Shown here in pieces: positions 55,913-64,000 of a stretch of DNA of 64,000 nt. The number at the start of each line of letters is the position of its first letter. The stretch's first letter is position 1. A program made the position numbers and the translations under genes. The DNA lies in the NCBI GenBank assembly GCA_001899235.1, contig MKVR01000018.1, forward strand, positions 1 through 64,000. The letters run 5' to 3'. The stretch is from Nitrosospira sp. 56-18. GTDB lineage: Bacteria; Pseudomonadota; Gammaproteobacteria; Burkholderiales; Nitrosomonadaceae. The notes beneath the pieces were generated by a model. It saw only the letters and a list, made by a program, of their open reading frames with translations, was not told the origin of the DNA and did not search any database.

Positions 55913-57235
55913 TTAAAAATTTAACTGCGTGCGGAAGGAGATCACGGAAGGCGTGTCGGTACGGTTTGGCGTACCCGGCCCGGCATTTCCGATAGCGTTT
56001 TCGGTAAGATAATAATTGAGCATGAGCCGCACGCCTTTCCGCACGTACCAGTTGAGGCCCAGTGTCAATACCTGGGTTCGGCATTTGGACGTGCCGGTGC
56101 CGCAAGGATCCGCGGCCAGGCTTTGATCCTTGTTTTCGATTGCGTCATAACGCGCGGCAATCTCGACTGCTCCCCACTTTCCAAGTGGCTTAGGCTTGCG
56201 GAAAACACCAAGCTCTTTCTGATAAATTGTCCGCTCGCCGGTTACAAACCAACTGGCCTGCACGTAATAGGCCTGCACGTGGGAATCCTTCTGCGCACCC
56301 GCCAGCAGGTGAGTATTGTCGAGCTTCACTGCCGCATATTCCCCCTGTAATGTGACCGGACCCAGCGCATAAGCTGCTTCCAGTGAAAGTGTAGACTGGC
56401 TTCTGTTACCGGATGGCCCCATTGCTGCGCCAGCGACACCATAGGATTGAGTAAAACCCTGGCGGCCACCATAAACGTCGACCACCTTGGCAACAAGTGA
56501 TCCGGCGGTTGGCGTATCTCTGCTGTAAGACAAGCCGAAATGGAGCGTATCGCCTTCCCTCGCGCGAGGCACCCAGTATAACCGGCCGCCATAGCTCGAA
56601 CCCGCTATGGGCATGCCGATACGTGTGAGACTCATGATATCGACGGCATAACCAAGCTGATCCGCGAAAACACCTTGATAACCCACCCCCATGAGCCATT
56701 GACGCCCCGAATAAATGCCGGCGGCTGAGTTCGAAGGGCGCTCCATCATGGTAATCTCATTTGAAGAGGTCAGTTCCTCCATGCTGCGATGAGCCTTGAA
56801 CTGGCCGACTGTCAATCGTCCCGGGCCGAGCCCGATCGAAGCCCAGACCCGGAGAAGACCGCTGGGAGTAAGTCCGTTAGCAAAATTATTCTGTACTATG
56901 TAATTCAGGTCATAATATTTGCCCGAGATATCAAGCCAACCCCGGCGAAAATCGAAGCTGTTTTGCGGTCCATCACCTATCTGGCTGCCAAAAGCCGGAT
57001 ATGAGGGATTGGGTTTATCGTCGTTGAACGAATTCAGGTCAAGATGGGCGCGGCCACCGAGAACCATTTCAAAGTTCCCGTCGTCGCTCCTGATTCTGGG
57101 GCTGATGCCTTTGGTATAGATATTGAATGCGTAAAGCGGACTACTACTGGCGCCCACGAACAAGATTAGGAAACCGTATCCGAGATATTGATGTATCAAT
57201 CTGAGTAGTGAATTGAACTCGTTCTCTGATCTCAT
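55913..57235 (-). CDS. Phosphate-selective porin O/P family outer membrane protein
   Basis: FDFRRGWLDISGKYYDLNYIVQNNF; C-terminal Phe-ending beta strand SFRTQLNF. Confidence 0.8.
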   Translation of the reverse strand: MRSENEFNSLLRLIHQYLGYGFLILFVGASSSPLYAFNIYTKGISPRIRSDDGNFEMVLGGRAHLDLNSFNDDKPNPSYPAFGSQIGDGPQNSFDFRRGWLDISGKYYDLNYIVQNNFANGLTPSGLLRVWASIGLGPGRLTVGQFKAHRSMEELTSSNEITMMERPSNSAAGIYSGRQWLMGVGYQGVFADQLGYAVDIMSLTRIGMPIAGSSYGGRLYWVPRAREGDTLHFGLSYSRDTPTAGSLVAKVVDVYGGRQGFTQSYGVAGAAMGPSGNRSQSTLSLEAAYALGPVTLQGEYAAVKLDNTHLLAGAQKDSHVQAYYVQASWFVTGERTIYQKELGVFRKPKPLGKWGAVEIAARYDAIENKDQSLAADPCGTGTSKCRTQVLTLGLNWYVRKGVRLMLNYYLTENAIGNAGPGTPNRTDTPSVISFRTQLNF

Positions 57236-57403
57236 TGTATTTTGTCGAATTCCCCGCCGCCCGGAATGAAGCGCCGCGCCATCGAGGCGGACCGAAAAAC
57301 GATCCCCACCTCATCCGTGTGCTAGCGCACTGAACAACCGGGAAGAGCGAAGTATTATCGTTGCCACAGCGGATGTCGCTGGGCCGATAAAAAGGGGGTA
57401 ATC

Positions 57404-57745
57404 GTGAAATTTTCTCCAATAGTATCAGTAAAATCATTAATGTTAGCCAGCGTGCTGACTTTCGGCGCCGCGGGAATGGCGCATGCGCAGGGTTACGGCC
57501 AGGGAGACTCCATGCAGCAGCCCAGCGGTTCCACGTCATCGGGCACTTCAGGAGGGGGGTCCGATTATGGTTATGGCACAAGGAGCTCGGCTGGCTCGGG
57601 CCAGTCCAGCCGGTATGACGGCAGCCGGACGAGTGGAAGCGGATACGGAGATTCGTCCAAGAGCTCGGGCACCTATCAGGATATGCAGTTGTACGGCGAC
57701 GACGGCAGCGGCGGAACCGGTCCAAAACTCAAGGGCCGGTACTAA
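57404..57745 (+). CDS. Small exported Gly/Ser/Tyr-rich protein
   Basis: Signal peptide ..SLMLASVLTFGAAGMAHAQG. Confidence 0.65.
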   Translation: MKFSPIVSVKSLMLASVLTFGAAGMAHAQGYGQGDSMQQPSGSTSSGTSGGGSDYGYGTRSSAGSGQSSRYDGSRTSGSGYGDSSKSSGTYQDMQLYGDDGSGGTGPKLKGRY

Positions 57746-58028
57746 ACCTTGTGTCCGGGGGTTCCAGGGGTGCGCCTGGGACTCCCTTACCTCCTTTCTC
57801 CTCCTTCGCCTTTTTTCCACACCTTCCTTTCCATTTCCTGATCAGGCCAGGTCTTCCTCTGGTTCCTTTCAAACGCCGAGCTCGGATTACAGCATCTCCT
57901 CTTCCGCCGCTCCATATAAACCGGGTGTCCCTGCGCCCGGCTCCCGTTTTTAAATGTCATATCGCCAAACACCGGATTGGTGTGATACCGCACTGAAGAG
58001 GCAGCTGCGGCTGCGTATTCTTTTGATA

Positions 58029-58042
58029 CAGCAATATTGCTG
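58029..58042. promoter_or_regulatory. 14-bp perfect palindrome CAGCAATATTGCTG
   Basis: Lies 20 bp upstream of ATG 58062. Confidence 0.4.
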
Positions 58043-58061
58043 GATCAAAAAAGGAACAGTC

Positions 58062-58436
58062 ATGAAATTCTCATCTACTTCAACCGTACGCTCATCGGCC
58101 TCTGCGCTGGTCCTTGCCGGTACCGTTCTCCTGGGGATTTCCGGCATTGCGAATGCTCAATACGGCGGCACCTCCGGGCAGACCAAGGAAAATCCCGCCG
58201 GCTACAGCGGCAGCGACAAGGGCAAGGAAACCGGTTCCAAAAAAGGAGGCCAGAAAGAAAAATATTATGGCATGCAAAAAGACAAGGAGGAGATGGATAC
58301 CGGATATGTAGATCAGAAGAAGCGGGTTGACCGGAGCAAGGATGCTGTGTCGCCACCGGATTTTCCCCGGGATAAAGAGGGAAAACCCATAAAGGATCTG
58401 AAGGACGAGCAAGGCGGTTCCATCGGCCCAAACTGA
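58062..58436 (+). CDS. Small exported charged hypothetical protein
   Basis: Signal peptide ..ASALVLAGTVLLGISGIANAQ. Confidence 0.6.
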   Translation: MKFSSTSTVRSSASALVLAGTVLLGISGIANAQYGGTSGQTKENPAGYSGSDKGKETGSKKGGQKEKYYGMQKDKEEMDTGYVDQKKRVDRSKDAVSPPDFPRDKEGKPIKDLKDEQGGSIGPN

Positions 58437-58578
58437 TCCCGCAGTACCGCAGCCAGAGGAATTTGCTGCAGAGATTCGGAAAGCAATCTGAAAGCAACCT
58501 TCCGGATCTCCATCGCGTTCAGGTCGGCCCGGCGTAATTTGGGGTGGATCCTGTTTTGAATGACAGCGGCCTCAAAAA

Positions 58579-59304
58579 ATGAGATTGTTGTTTTATCGTG
58601 CTATTGATGGCCTACTTTCCGTGCTGCCCTTGATTCACACTTTCCCGGCGAGATGCCTGAGCCGGATTTTGCTGCTTGGCGGGTTATTTTTCGCCAGCAT
58701 ACCTGTTCCAGCCCAGGACCAGGGCTACGCCCAGGCAACAGGGCAGGCCGTGAATATCGCCATTGGCAGCCACAGCGGCACGCCGGACAAAAGCTTGCTG
58801 CGTTCGGTGCGGAAGCTGATAGGTGACGCTATCAGCAGCAATGCCATCGATACGTTCTATACCTATATTCCCAGGGCGGGGAGTCCTGCCTCGATGGAAT
58901 TCGGCTTGTCAGCCTGCGCGGAAGCCGGATTCATGGCGGCCGAAGGGAAGTTTGACGACCTGGTCATGCAGCTTCGGTTCCTTCAGGCAAGGCCGGGCAC
59001 TTCCATCCGGGTGGAATTGTCCGACCGGTGTACGCCGCCCGAACCGGTCGAACCGGTGGAGTGCGGCGGAATACTGGGTATCCTATGCCCAGGCGGGCAG
59101 TATTGCGAAAAGAACACAGGCCAGTGCAAGGCACCCGATGCGAAGGGAGTTTGCAAGCCTATACCGGCTGCCTGCGAAAAGAAACTCGCACCCGTTTGCG
59201 GTTGTAACGGCCAAACCTATGACAATCCATGCGAGGCAAGGCGCGCAGGCATCTCGCTCGACCACTATGGCAAATGCAAACCTCCGGAAGAGCTGGCAAG
59301 ATGA
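58579..59304 (+). CDS. Exported protein with C-terminal Kazal-type protease-inhibitor-like domain
   Basis: PVCGCNGQTYDNPCEARRAGISLDHYGKC. Confidence 0.85.
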   Translation: MRLLFYRAIDGLLSVLPLIHTFPARCLSRILLLGGLFFASIPVPAQDQGYAQATGQAVNIAIGSHSGTPDKSLLRSVRKLIGDAISSNAIDTFYTYIPRAGSPASMEFGLSACAEAGFMAAEGKFDDLVMQLRFLQARPGTSIRVELSDRCTPPEPVEPVECGGILGILCPGGQYCEKNTGQCKAPDAKGVCKPIPAACEKKLAPVCGCNGQTYDNPCEARRAGISLDHYGKCKPPEELAR

Positions 59305-59321
59305 TCATGCCGTTGCCCGTT

Positions 59322-59765
59322 TTATCTTTCGGGTACGCGGTTTATGAGCAGCCAGTAAAAACCTGCATTTGAAGCCACTTCCAGAAATTGCTCGAATTCG
59401 ACCGGCTTGACGAGATAACTGTTCACCCCCAGCTTGTAGCTTTCAACGATATCATGGTCCTCATTAGATGAAGTCATCACCACCACGGGGACGGATTTCA
59501 GGTTCTCATCTTCCTTGACGCGGCGCAGCACCTCGATGCCGTCCACTTTCGGCATCTTGAGATCGAGCAGGATCAGCTTGGGTTGAGCCTGGGGCCGATC
59601 TGCATGCAGGCCCGTGCAAAATAGAAATTCAAGCGCCTCTGCCCCATCTTTCAACCAGATCAGGTGGTTGGCCAGGTTGTTTTTCTTCAGCGCCCGGATC
59701 GTCAGTTCGGCATCGCTGGGGTTGTCTTCCACCAGGACAATTTCCACTAATTCATTTTGATTCAT
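59322..59765 (-). CDS. CheY-like response regulator (Rcp1-type)
   Basis: [50 protein letters not shown]. Confidence 0.93.
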   Translation of the reverse strand: MNQNELVEIVLVEDNPSDAELTIRALKKNNLANHLIWLKDGAEALEFLFCTGLHADRPQAQPKLILLDLKMPKVDGIEVLRRVKEDENLKSVPVVVMTSSNEDHDIVESYKLGVNSYLVKPVEFEQFLEVASNAGFYWLLINRVPER

Positions 59766-59805
59766 CGTTTAACCCTGTTGATTATTGGTTTATTCGCACG
59801 CTCGC

Positions 59806-61209
59806 TCACTCTCGCCCGTCGCCGCGCGGGAGCTCAAAAAAGAAAGTTGCTCCCTGATCCACCACGCCTTCAGCCCACACCCGCCCATTGTGCCGTATGA
59901 CGATGCGCTGGACGATGGCAAGACCCACGCCGGTTCCTGGAAACTCGTCATCGCGGTGCAGCCGGTGAAAAATGCCGAACAGTTTGTCATAGTAACGCAT
60001 GTCGAAGCCGACGCCGTTGTCCTTGACATAGTAAACATGGTTAGCGCTGCCCTGCTGCTCCGTATTGCCAATAGTGCCTACTTCGATGCAGGCGGAGGCG
60101 GCATGCCCCGTAAACTTTATCGCGTTGGCAAGGAGGTTGATCCATACCTGCCGTATAAGGACCGGATCTCCCAGTGCTGGCGGCAACGGGTGGATGATGA
60201 TCTGCATGGATCGATCCTTCGATTCGTTTTGCAGATCTTCCTTGACGGCCTCGGCCAGGGCAGTCATATCGATCCTTGCCGCGGCGACAGGTTTGCGGCC
60301 CAATCGGGAAAATGCCAGCAGATCGTCGATAAGCGAGCCCATCCTGTTGCTGTTATCCCTTATCACCTTGAGCAGGCGGCGGCCTTCATCATCCAGCTTA
60401 TCCGCATAATCTTCATTGAGGATGCGCGAAAACCCGTTTATTGCCCGCAGGGGCGCACGCAAATCATGCGATACGGTATAGCTGAAACTCTCCAGTTCCT
60501 TGTTTGCGGCCTGCTCCGCCTCGGCAACCAGCCGGAAATGACGCTCGCTCTCAGCAAGAGCCTCCTGGGCGGCTCTGCGCTGTCTCACCTCCTTATTTAA
60601 AAAATAGAAGACCAGGGTTAGCATGACAAAACTGGCAAAGCTGCCAGCAATGAGAGTCCTGGCAAGCCGATCCGTGCTGTTCTTGAATTTCTGCGAGCGC
60701 TCGGCAAGCAGTTTTTTCTCGGCATCCTGAACTACTTCTGTAATGTACTTGAATTTTTCCCAATTCAGGCCGGGAGCAAAAGGCACGGCCGGATCGACAT
60801 ATTGCCCGCTCTTTTTTTGCGCCATGTAGCCCCTTATCAAGGAGATATCCTGCTTCAACAGAAGCGATACGGCCTTGATCCTTTCGTTTTGCTGCATGTT
60901 GTCCTTGGTCAATGATTCCAGGGAGGCAATTTTGGACGGTATCGCCTTTATTGATTCCTCATAAATACGCAAATCGATTTCATTTCCCGCCGTCAGATAA
61001 TTTCGCCACGCCGTACGCGTGCTCAAATACAACGTGGTCAGTTCTTCAATCTCAAGATTGACCTGCTGTGCATGTTCCACCCAGAGCCAGTTATCGTACG
61101 CCCGCGTATGTGCCTTGTAGGAAATGAAAGTAAGAAAGGACAGGAAGCTGAGCGCGATCCAGAAAATGGCCGAAACGCCATGTTTTTTCAGTCTGCTGAT
61201 AATCGTCAT
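59806..61209 (-). CDS. Sensor histidine kinase with CHASE3-like N-terminal domain
   Basis: H-box FSYTVSHDLRAPLRAINGFSRIL; N-box; DNGVGFDMRYYDKLFGIFHRLHRDDEFPGTGVGLAIVQRIV. Confidence 0.92.
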   Translation of the reverse strand: MTIISRLKKHGVSAIFWIALSFLSFLTFISYKAHTRAYDNWLWVEHAQQVNLEIEELTTLYLSTRTAWRNYLTAGNEIDLRIYEESIKAIPSKIASLESLTKDNMQQNERIKAVSLLLKQDISLIRGYMAQKKSGQYVDPAVPFAPGLNWEKFKYITEVVQDAEKKLLAERSQKFKNSTDRLARTLIAGSFASFVMLTLVFYFLNKEVRQRRAAQEALAESERHFRLVAEAEQAANKELESFSYTVSHDLRAPLRAINGFSRILNEDYADKLDDEGRRLLKVIRDNSNRMGSLIDDLLAFSRLGRKPVAAARIDMTALAEAVKEDLQNESKDRSMQIIIHPLPPALGDPVLIRQVWINLLANAIKFTGHAASACIEVGTIGNTEQQGSANHVYYVKDNGVGFDMRYYDKLFGIFHRLHRDDEFPGTGVGLAIVQRIVIRHNGRVWAEGVVDQGATFFFELPRGDGRE

Positions 61210-61244
61210 GAGGTAGCAAGGCAGGGCCGGAGGGATGTCATCCT

Positions 61245-61482
61245 AAATCCGGCAGTTGGACGGGGTGGAGCGTGTGATTTTTGGCGTGCAGGGCAAGGTG
61301 CTGCGACGCGGAATGGCTATTCCATTCCAGGGAGTTGCAACGCAGCCATGTGCCGCAAAAATCGCGCAATCCGTCCTGTAGCGAACTCACCATGGCGATG
61401 AACATCAAGTACCGCGAATAGTCTTTATGGATCATGGCTCTAAACTGGAAATGAGCGGTCAGCTGCCGGATTCAGGATCATG
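61245..61482 (+). repeat. Dispersed repeat family 2, full-length copy with inverted termini
   Basis: Starts AAATCCGGCAG, ends CTGCCGGATTCAGGATCATG; shares both halves with 3421, 4391 and 10846 copies. Confidence 0.75.
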
Positions 61483-61625
61483 AGTATAAGGGCAAATCAA
61501 AAAGTGATTAAACATGATGGACAATTCCGCGGAAAGCTGTCGAAAGTTACAGGTGGGCATTCCCGGATAAATCCAACTGGAACCTTTCCCGGGCAATGCG
61601 ATGGCGGCTCCGCCCCGGTCGCCGT

Positions 61626-62528
61626 TTACCCGGTGAAATCATTTTCGACCTCGTGGATGACACGCGGTTCGCGCAGACGCGCGGCGGTAATTCCTGCCAG
61701 CACAATCAGACTCATGCCAACTAGTGCCAGTGCCGTAACGGGGTCATCGAGCAGCAGCACGCCATACAGGAATGCCCAGACGATGCCGAGATACTGCAAG
61801 CTGGCGTTGACAAGCATGTTGCCGGTGCGATAAGCCCGGGTCAACAGGAACTGCGCCAGGGTCGCGAGTATGCCGACAGCAAGCAGCACTCCCACTCCAT
61901 GCAGTGTATGGGCATGCCATCCGCCTGACAGTGTAGCTGCCAGTCCCCCGCCTGCGATACTGCCCATGGAAAAATAAAATACCACGCGGCCATCGGGCTC
62001 CCCTGCCCGGCCAAGTGCGGAGACCTGCAAATAAGCCATGGCGGCGAACAACCCCGATATCAACCCCATCAGGCCTCCCCATAGCTGATCCCCGGCCATG
62101 ACCGGCTGGAGCACGCATACCACCCCGGCAAAGCCGGCCAGCACGGTTACCAGCAGCCAGCCGTTGACGCGGCTCGTGCCCAGCAGGAAAGCGCCGCCGA
62201 GAAGCAGCAGCGCCATCCAGATCGGCGACATGTAGTTCAGCGTCATCGCCGTGGCGAGCGGCAATTCCGCTATGGCGTAAAACCAGAGGCCGAGCGAACT
62301 GACCCCGGTCAAACTGCGCCAGAAATGCAATACCGGCACATTCGTATGAAGGGTTCCGCCTTGCTTGTGCGCCAGGAATGCCATCATCAGCGCGCCCACG
62401 ACACCCCGGTAAAACACCATTTCACCAGTGCTGTATTGGATGGAGGCCAGCTTGACGCAAAGAGTCATGGTCGCGAAAAGCAGAGTCGCGCCAACCATCG
62501 ATGTGGTGGCGCTCATATTTTGTTTCAT
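61626..62528 (-). CDS. DMT-family (EamA/RhaT) transporter
   Basis: Ten hydrophobic segments; FYRGVVGALMMAFLAHKQGG; ATAMTLNYMSPIWMALL. Confidence 0.85.
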   Translation of the reverse strand: MKQNMSATTSMVGATLLFATMTLCVKLASIQYSTGEMVFYRGVVGALMMAFLAHKQGGTLHTNVPVLHFWRSLTGVSSLGLWFYAIAELPLATAMTLNYMSPIWMALLLLGGAFLLGTSRVNGWLLVTVLAGFAGVVCVLQPVMAGDQLWGGLMGLISGLFAAMAYLQVSALGRAGEPDGRVVFYFSMGSIAGGGLAATLSGGWHAHTLHGVGVLLAVGILATLAQFLLTRAYRTGNMLVNASLQYLGIVWAFLYGVLLLDDPVTALALVGMSLIVLAGITAARLREPRVIHEVENDFTG

Positions 62529-62717
62529 GCCGTTTTATGCTCTTTCATGTTCCTCCGTGCCTGCCCTGCCGGTCAGATCCATATGTTCATCCCGGATTGG
62601 AATCCTATCCACTTTTTCCGATAAACAAATCACTTTATATTCTTTTTCAAATAGTTTCCTCCCACGTACTATACCTGTAACGATTTACCATGACCTGTAA
62701 TAACAGGACAGAACAAT

Positions 62718-63530
62718 ATGGAACGAATGAGAATGAACCAACCCTTGACCACCACGTTATCCCCCATACCGCTCTATACCCAGATCAAGGATATATTGCG
62801 CGAGCGCATTCTCGACGGCACCTACAAGCCCCATGAGCGCTTGCCGTCTGAAAGCGGGATGAGCAATATATTTGGCGCCAGCCGCATTACGGTAAGGCAG
62901 GCCTTGAGCGACCTGCAAAATGAAGGATTGATTTTCCGGATCCCCGGCAAGGGAACGTTCGTTGCCAAAGCCAAGGCGTTTCAGCAATTGATGCAACTGG
63001 AAGGGTTCGCGGAGGCGATGTTGCGTATGGGTTATGAAATCTACAACAAGGTGACCAGCCACAAATCGGTTGCCGCATCCCTTGCCGTTGCCCAAAAGCT
63101 CGCGCTTGAGCCAGGGGTGCCAGTAACGGAAATCAAACGGGTGCGCCATCTGAACCGGGAGCCGCTATCGATGGAAGTCACTTACCTGCCGGAGGAGATA
63201 GGCGAACGCCTGCGCAACATCGATCTTCCCAACCGCGATATTTTCCTGGTGCTGGAAAATGACTATGGCATCGCTCTAGGGCATGCGGATCTGCAGATCG
63301 ATGCCATGCTGGCCGATCACAATCTGGCGAACCTGCTGAAGATGGAAGAAGGTTCCCCGGTATTGCGCATGGAGCGGCTCACGCATACCGCCGCAGGCAA
63401 GCCCCTGGATTTCGAGTATCTGTATTTCCGCGGCGACGCATTTCAATATCGCCTGAGAATATCGCGGCAGGCTGCCAGCACCTCCGCATCCGGCGCATGC
63501 GAAACGGCCGAAAGTCGCACGGCAAAATAG
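62718..63530 (+). CDS. GntR-family transcriptional regulator with UTRA domain
   Basis: PLYTQIKDILRERILDGTYKPHERLPSESGMSNIFGASRITVRQALSDLQNEGLIFRIPGKGTFVA. Confidence 0.93.
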   Translation: MERMRMNQPLTTTLSPIPLYTQIKDILRERILDGTYKPHERLPSESGMSNIFGASRITVRQALSDLQNEGLIFRIPGKGTFVAKAKAFQQLMQLEGFAEAMLRMGYEIYNKVTSHKSVAASLAVAQKLALEPGVPVTEIKRVRHLNREPLSMEVTYLPEEIGERLRNIDLPNRDIFLVLENDYGIALGHADLQIDAMLADHNLANLLKMEEGSPVLRMERLTHTAAGKPLDFEYLYFRGDAFQYRLRISRQAASTSASGACETAESRTAK

Positions 63531-63569
63531 CCCTCACAGCCCATACAGCGGTTTTTAACAGGACAGCCC

Positions 63570-64000
63570 ATGCAATCCCATACCCGGACAGTCGATGTAC
63601 TTGTCATAGGAGGCGGCACCGCCGGTCCCATGGCGGCTGTGAAGGCCAGGGAAGCCAACCCCGAGTTGCGCGTGCTCCTGCTGGAAAAAGCCAATGTCAA
63701 GCGCAGCGGCGCCATCTCCATGGGCATGGACGGCCTCAACAATGCCGTGGTGCCAGGCCATGCCACGCCGGAACAGTATGTCAGGGAAATCACAATCGCC
63801 AACGACGGGATCGTCAACCAGAGAACGCTGATGGCCTATGCCCGCAACAGTTTTTCGATGATCGAGGAGCTGGACCGATGGGGCGTCAGATTCGAAAAGG
63901 ATGAAACCGGCGATTATGCGATGCGCAAGGTTCATCACATGGGAACGTATGTGCTTCCCATGCCGGAAGGCCACGATATCAAGCGCGTGCTGTACAGGCG
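63570..64000 (+). CDS. FAD-dependent fumarate reductase/succinate dehydrogenase flavoprotein-like (runs off window)
   Basis: VDVLVIGGGTAGPMAAVKAREANPELRVLLLEKANVKRSGAISMGMDGLNNAVVPG. Confidence 0.8.
   Translation, partial: MQSHTRTVDVLVIGGGTAGPMAAVKAREANPELRVLLLEKANVKRSGAISMGMDGLNNAVVPGHATPEQYVREITIANDGIVNQRTLMAYARNSFSMIEELDRWGVRFEKDETGDYAMRKVHHMGTYVLPMPEGHDIKRVLYR

Overview
Proteobacterial chromosome, probably an ammonia-oxidising betaproteobacterium of the Nitrosospira type: a near-certain nitrosocyanin gene lies at 30.45 kb and the uvrC-pgsA-tRNAGly-tRNACys block at 51-54 kb. Two accessory regions stand out. (1) About 3.7-20.4 kb is a candidate conflict/immune island. It carries a TIR-like/WD40/KAP-NTPase giant protein. 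Divergent from it is a run encoding a nucleoside-deoxyribosyltransferase-like/TPR/SLOG-like protein, a disrupted TIR gene, a SIR2-like+TIR fusion and an nSTAND-like NTPase with WD40 repeats. Beyond these lie an orphan TcmP-like gene and a SLATT-like membrane protein. An uncharacterised ~90-aa domain occurs once at each end of the island. The core is bracketed by inverted copies of an IS5-like MITE. (2) 33,573-51,245 is a ~17.7-kb integrative element (degenerate prophage or satellite-like) in tRNA-Cys, delimited by a 15-bp exact att duplication. It carries a tyrosine integrase, an AlpA-like regulator, a TerS-like protein, tail remnants, a GNAT toxin-antitoxin-like pair, a TIR/glycine-rich hydrophobic protein and a retropepsin-like gene. 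The rest is mostly housekeeping or ordinary accessory genes (ABC exporter operon, tyrosinase, uvrC, pgsA, efp, porin, two-component system, GntR regulator). All assignments come from reading the sequence and motifs; no database search was run.
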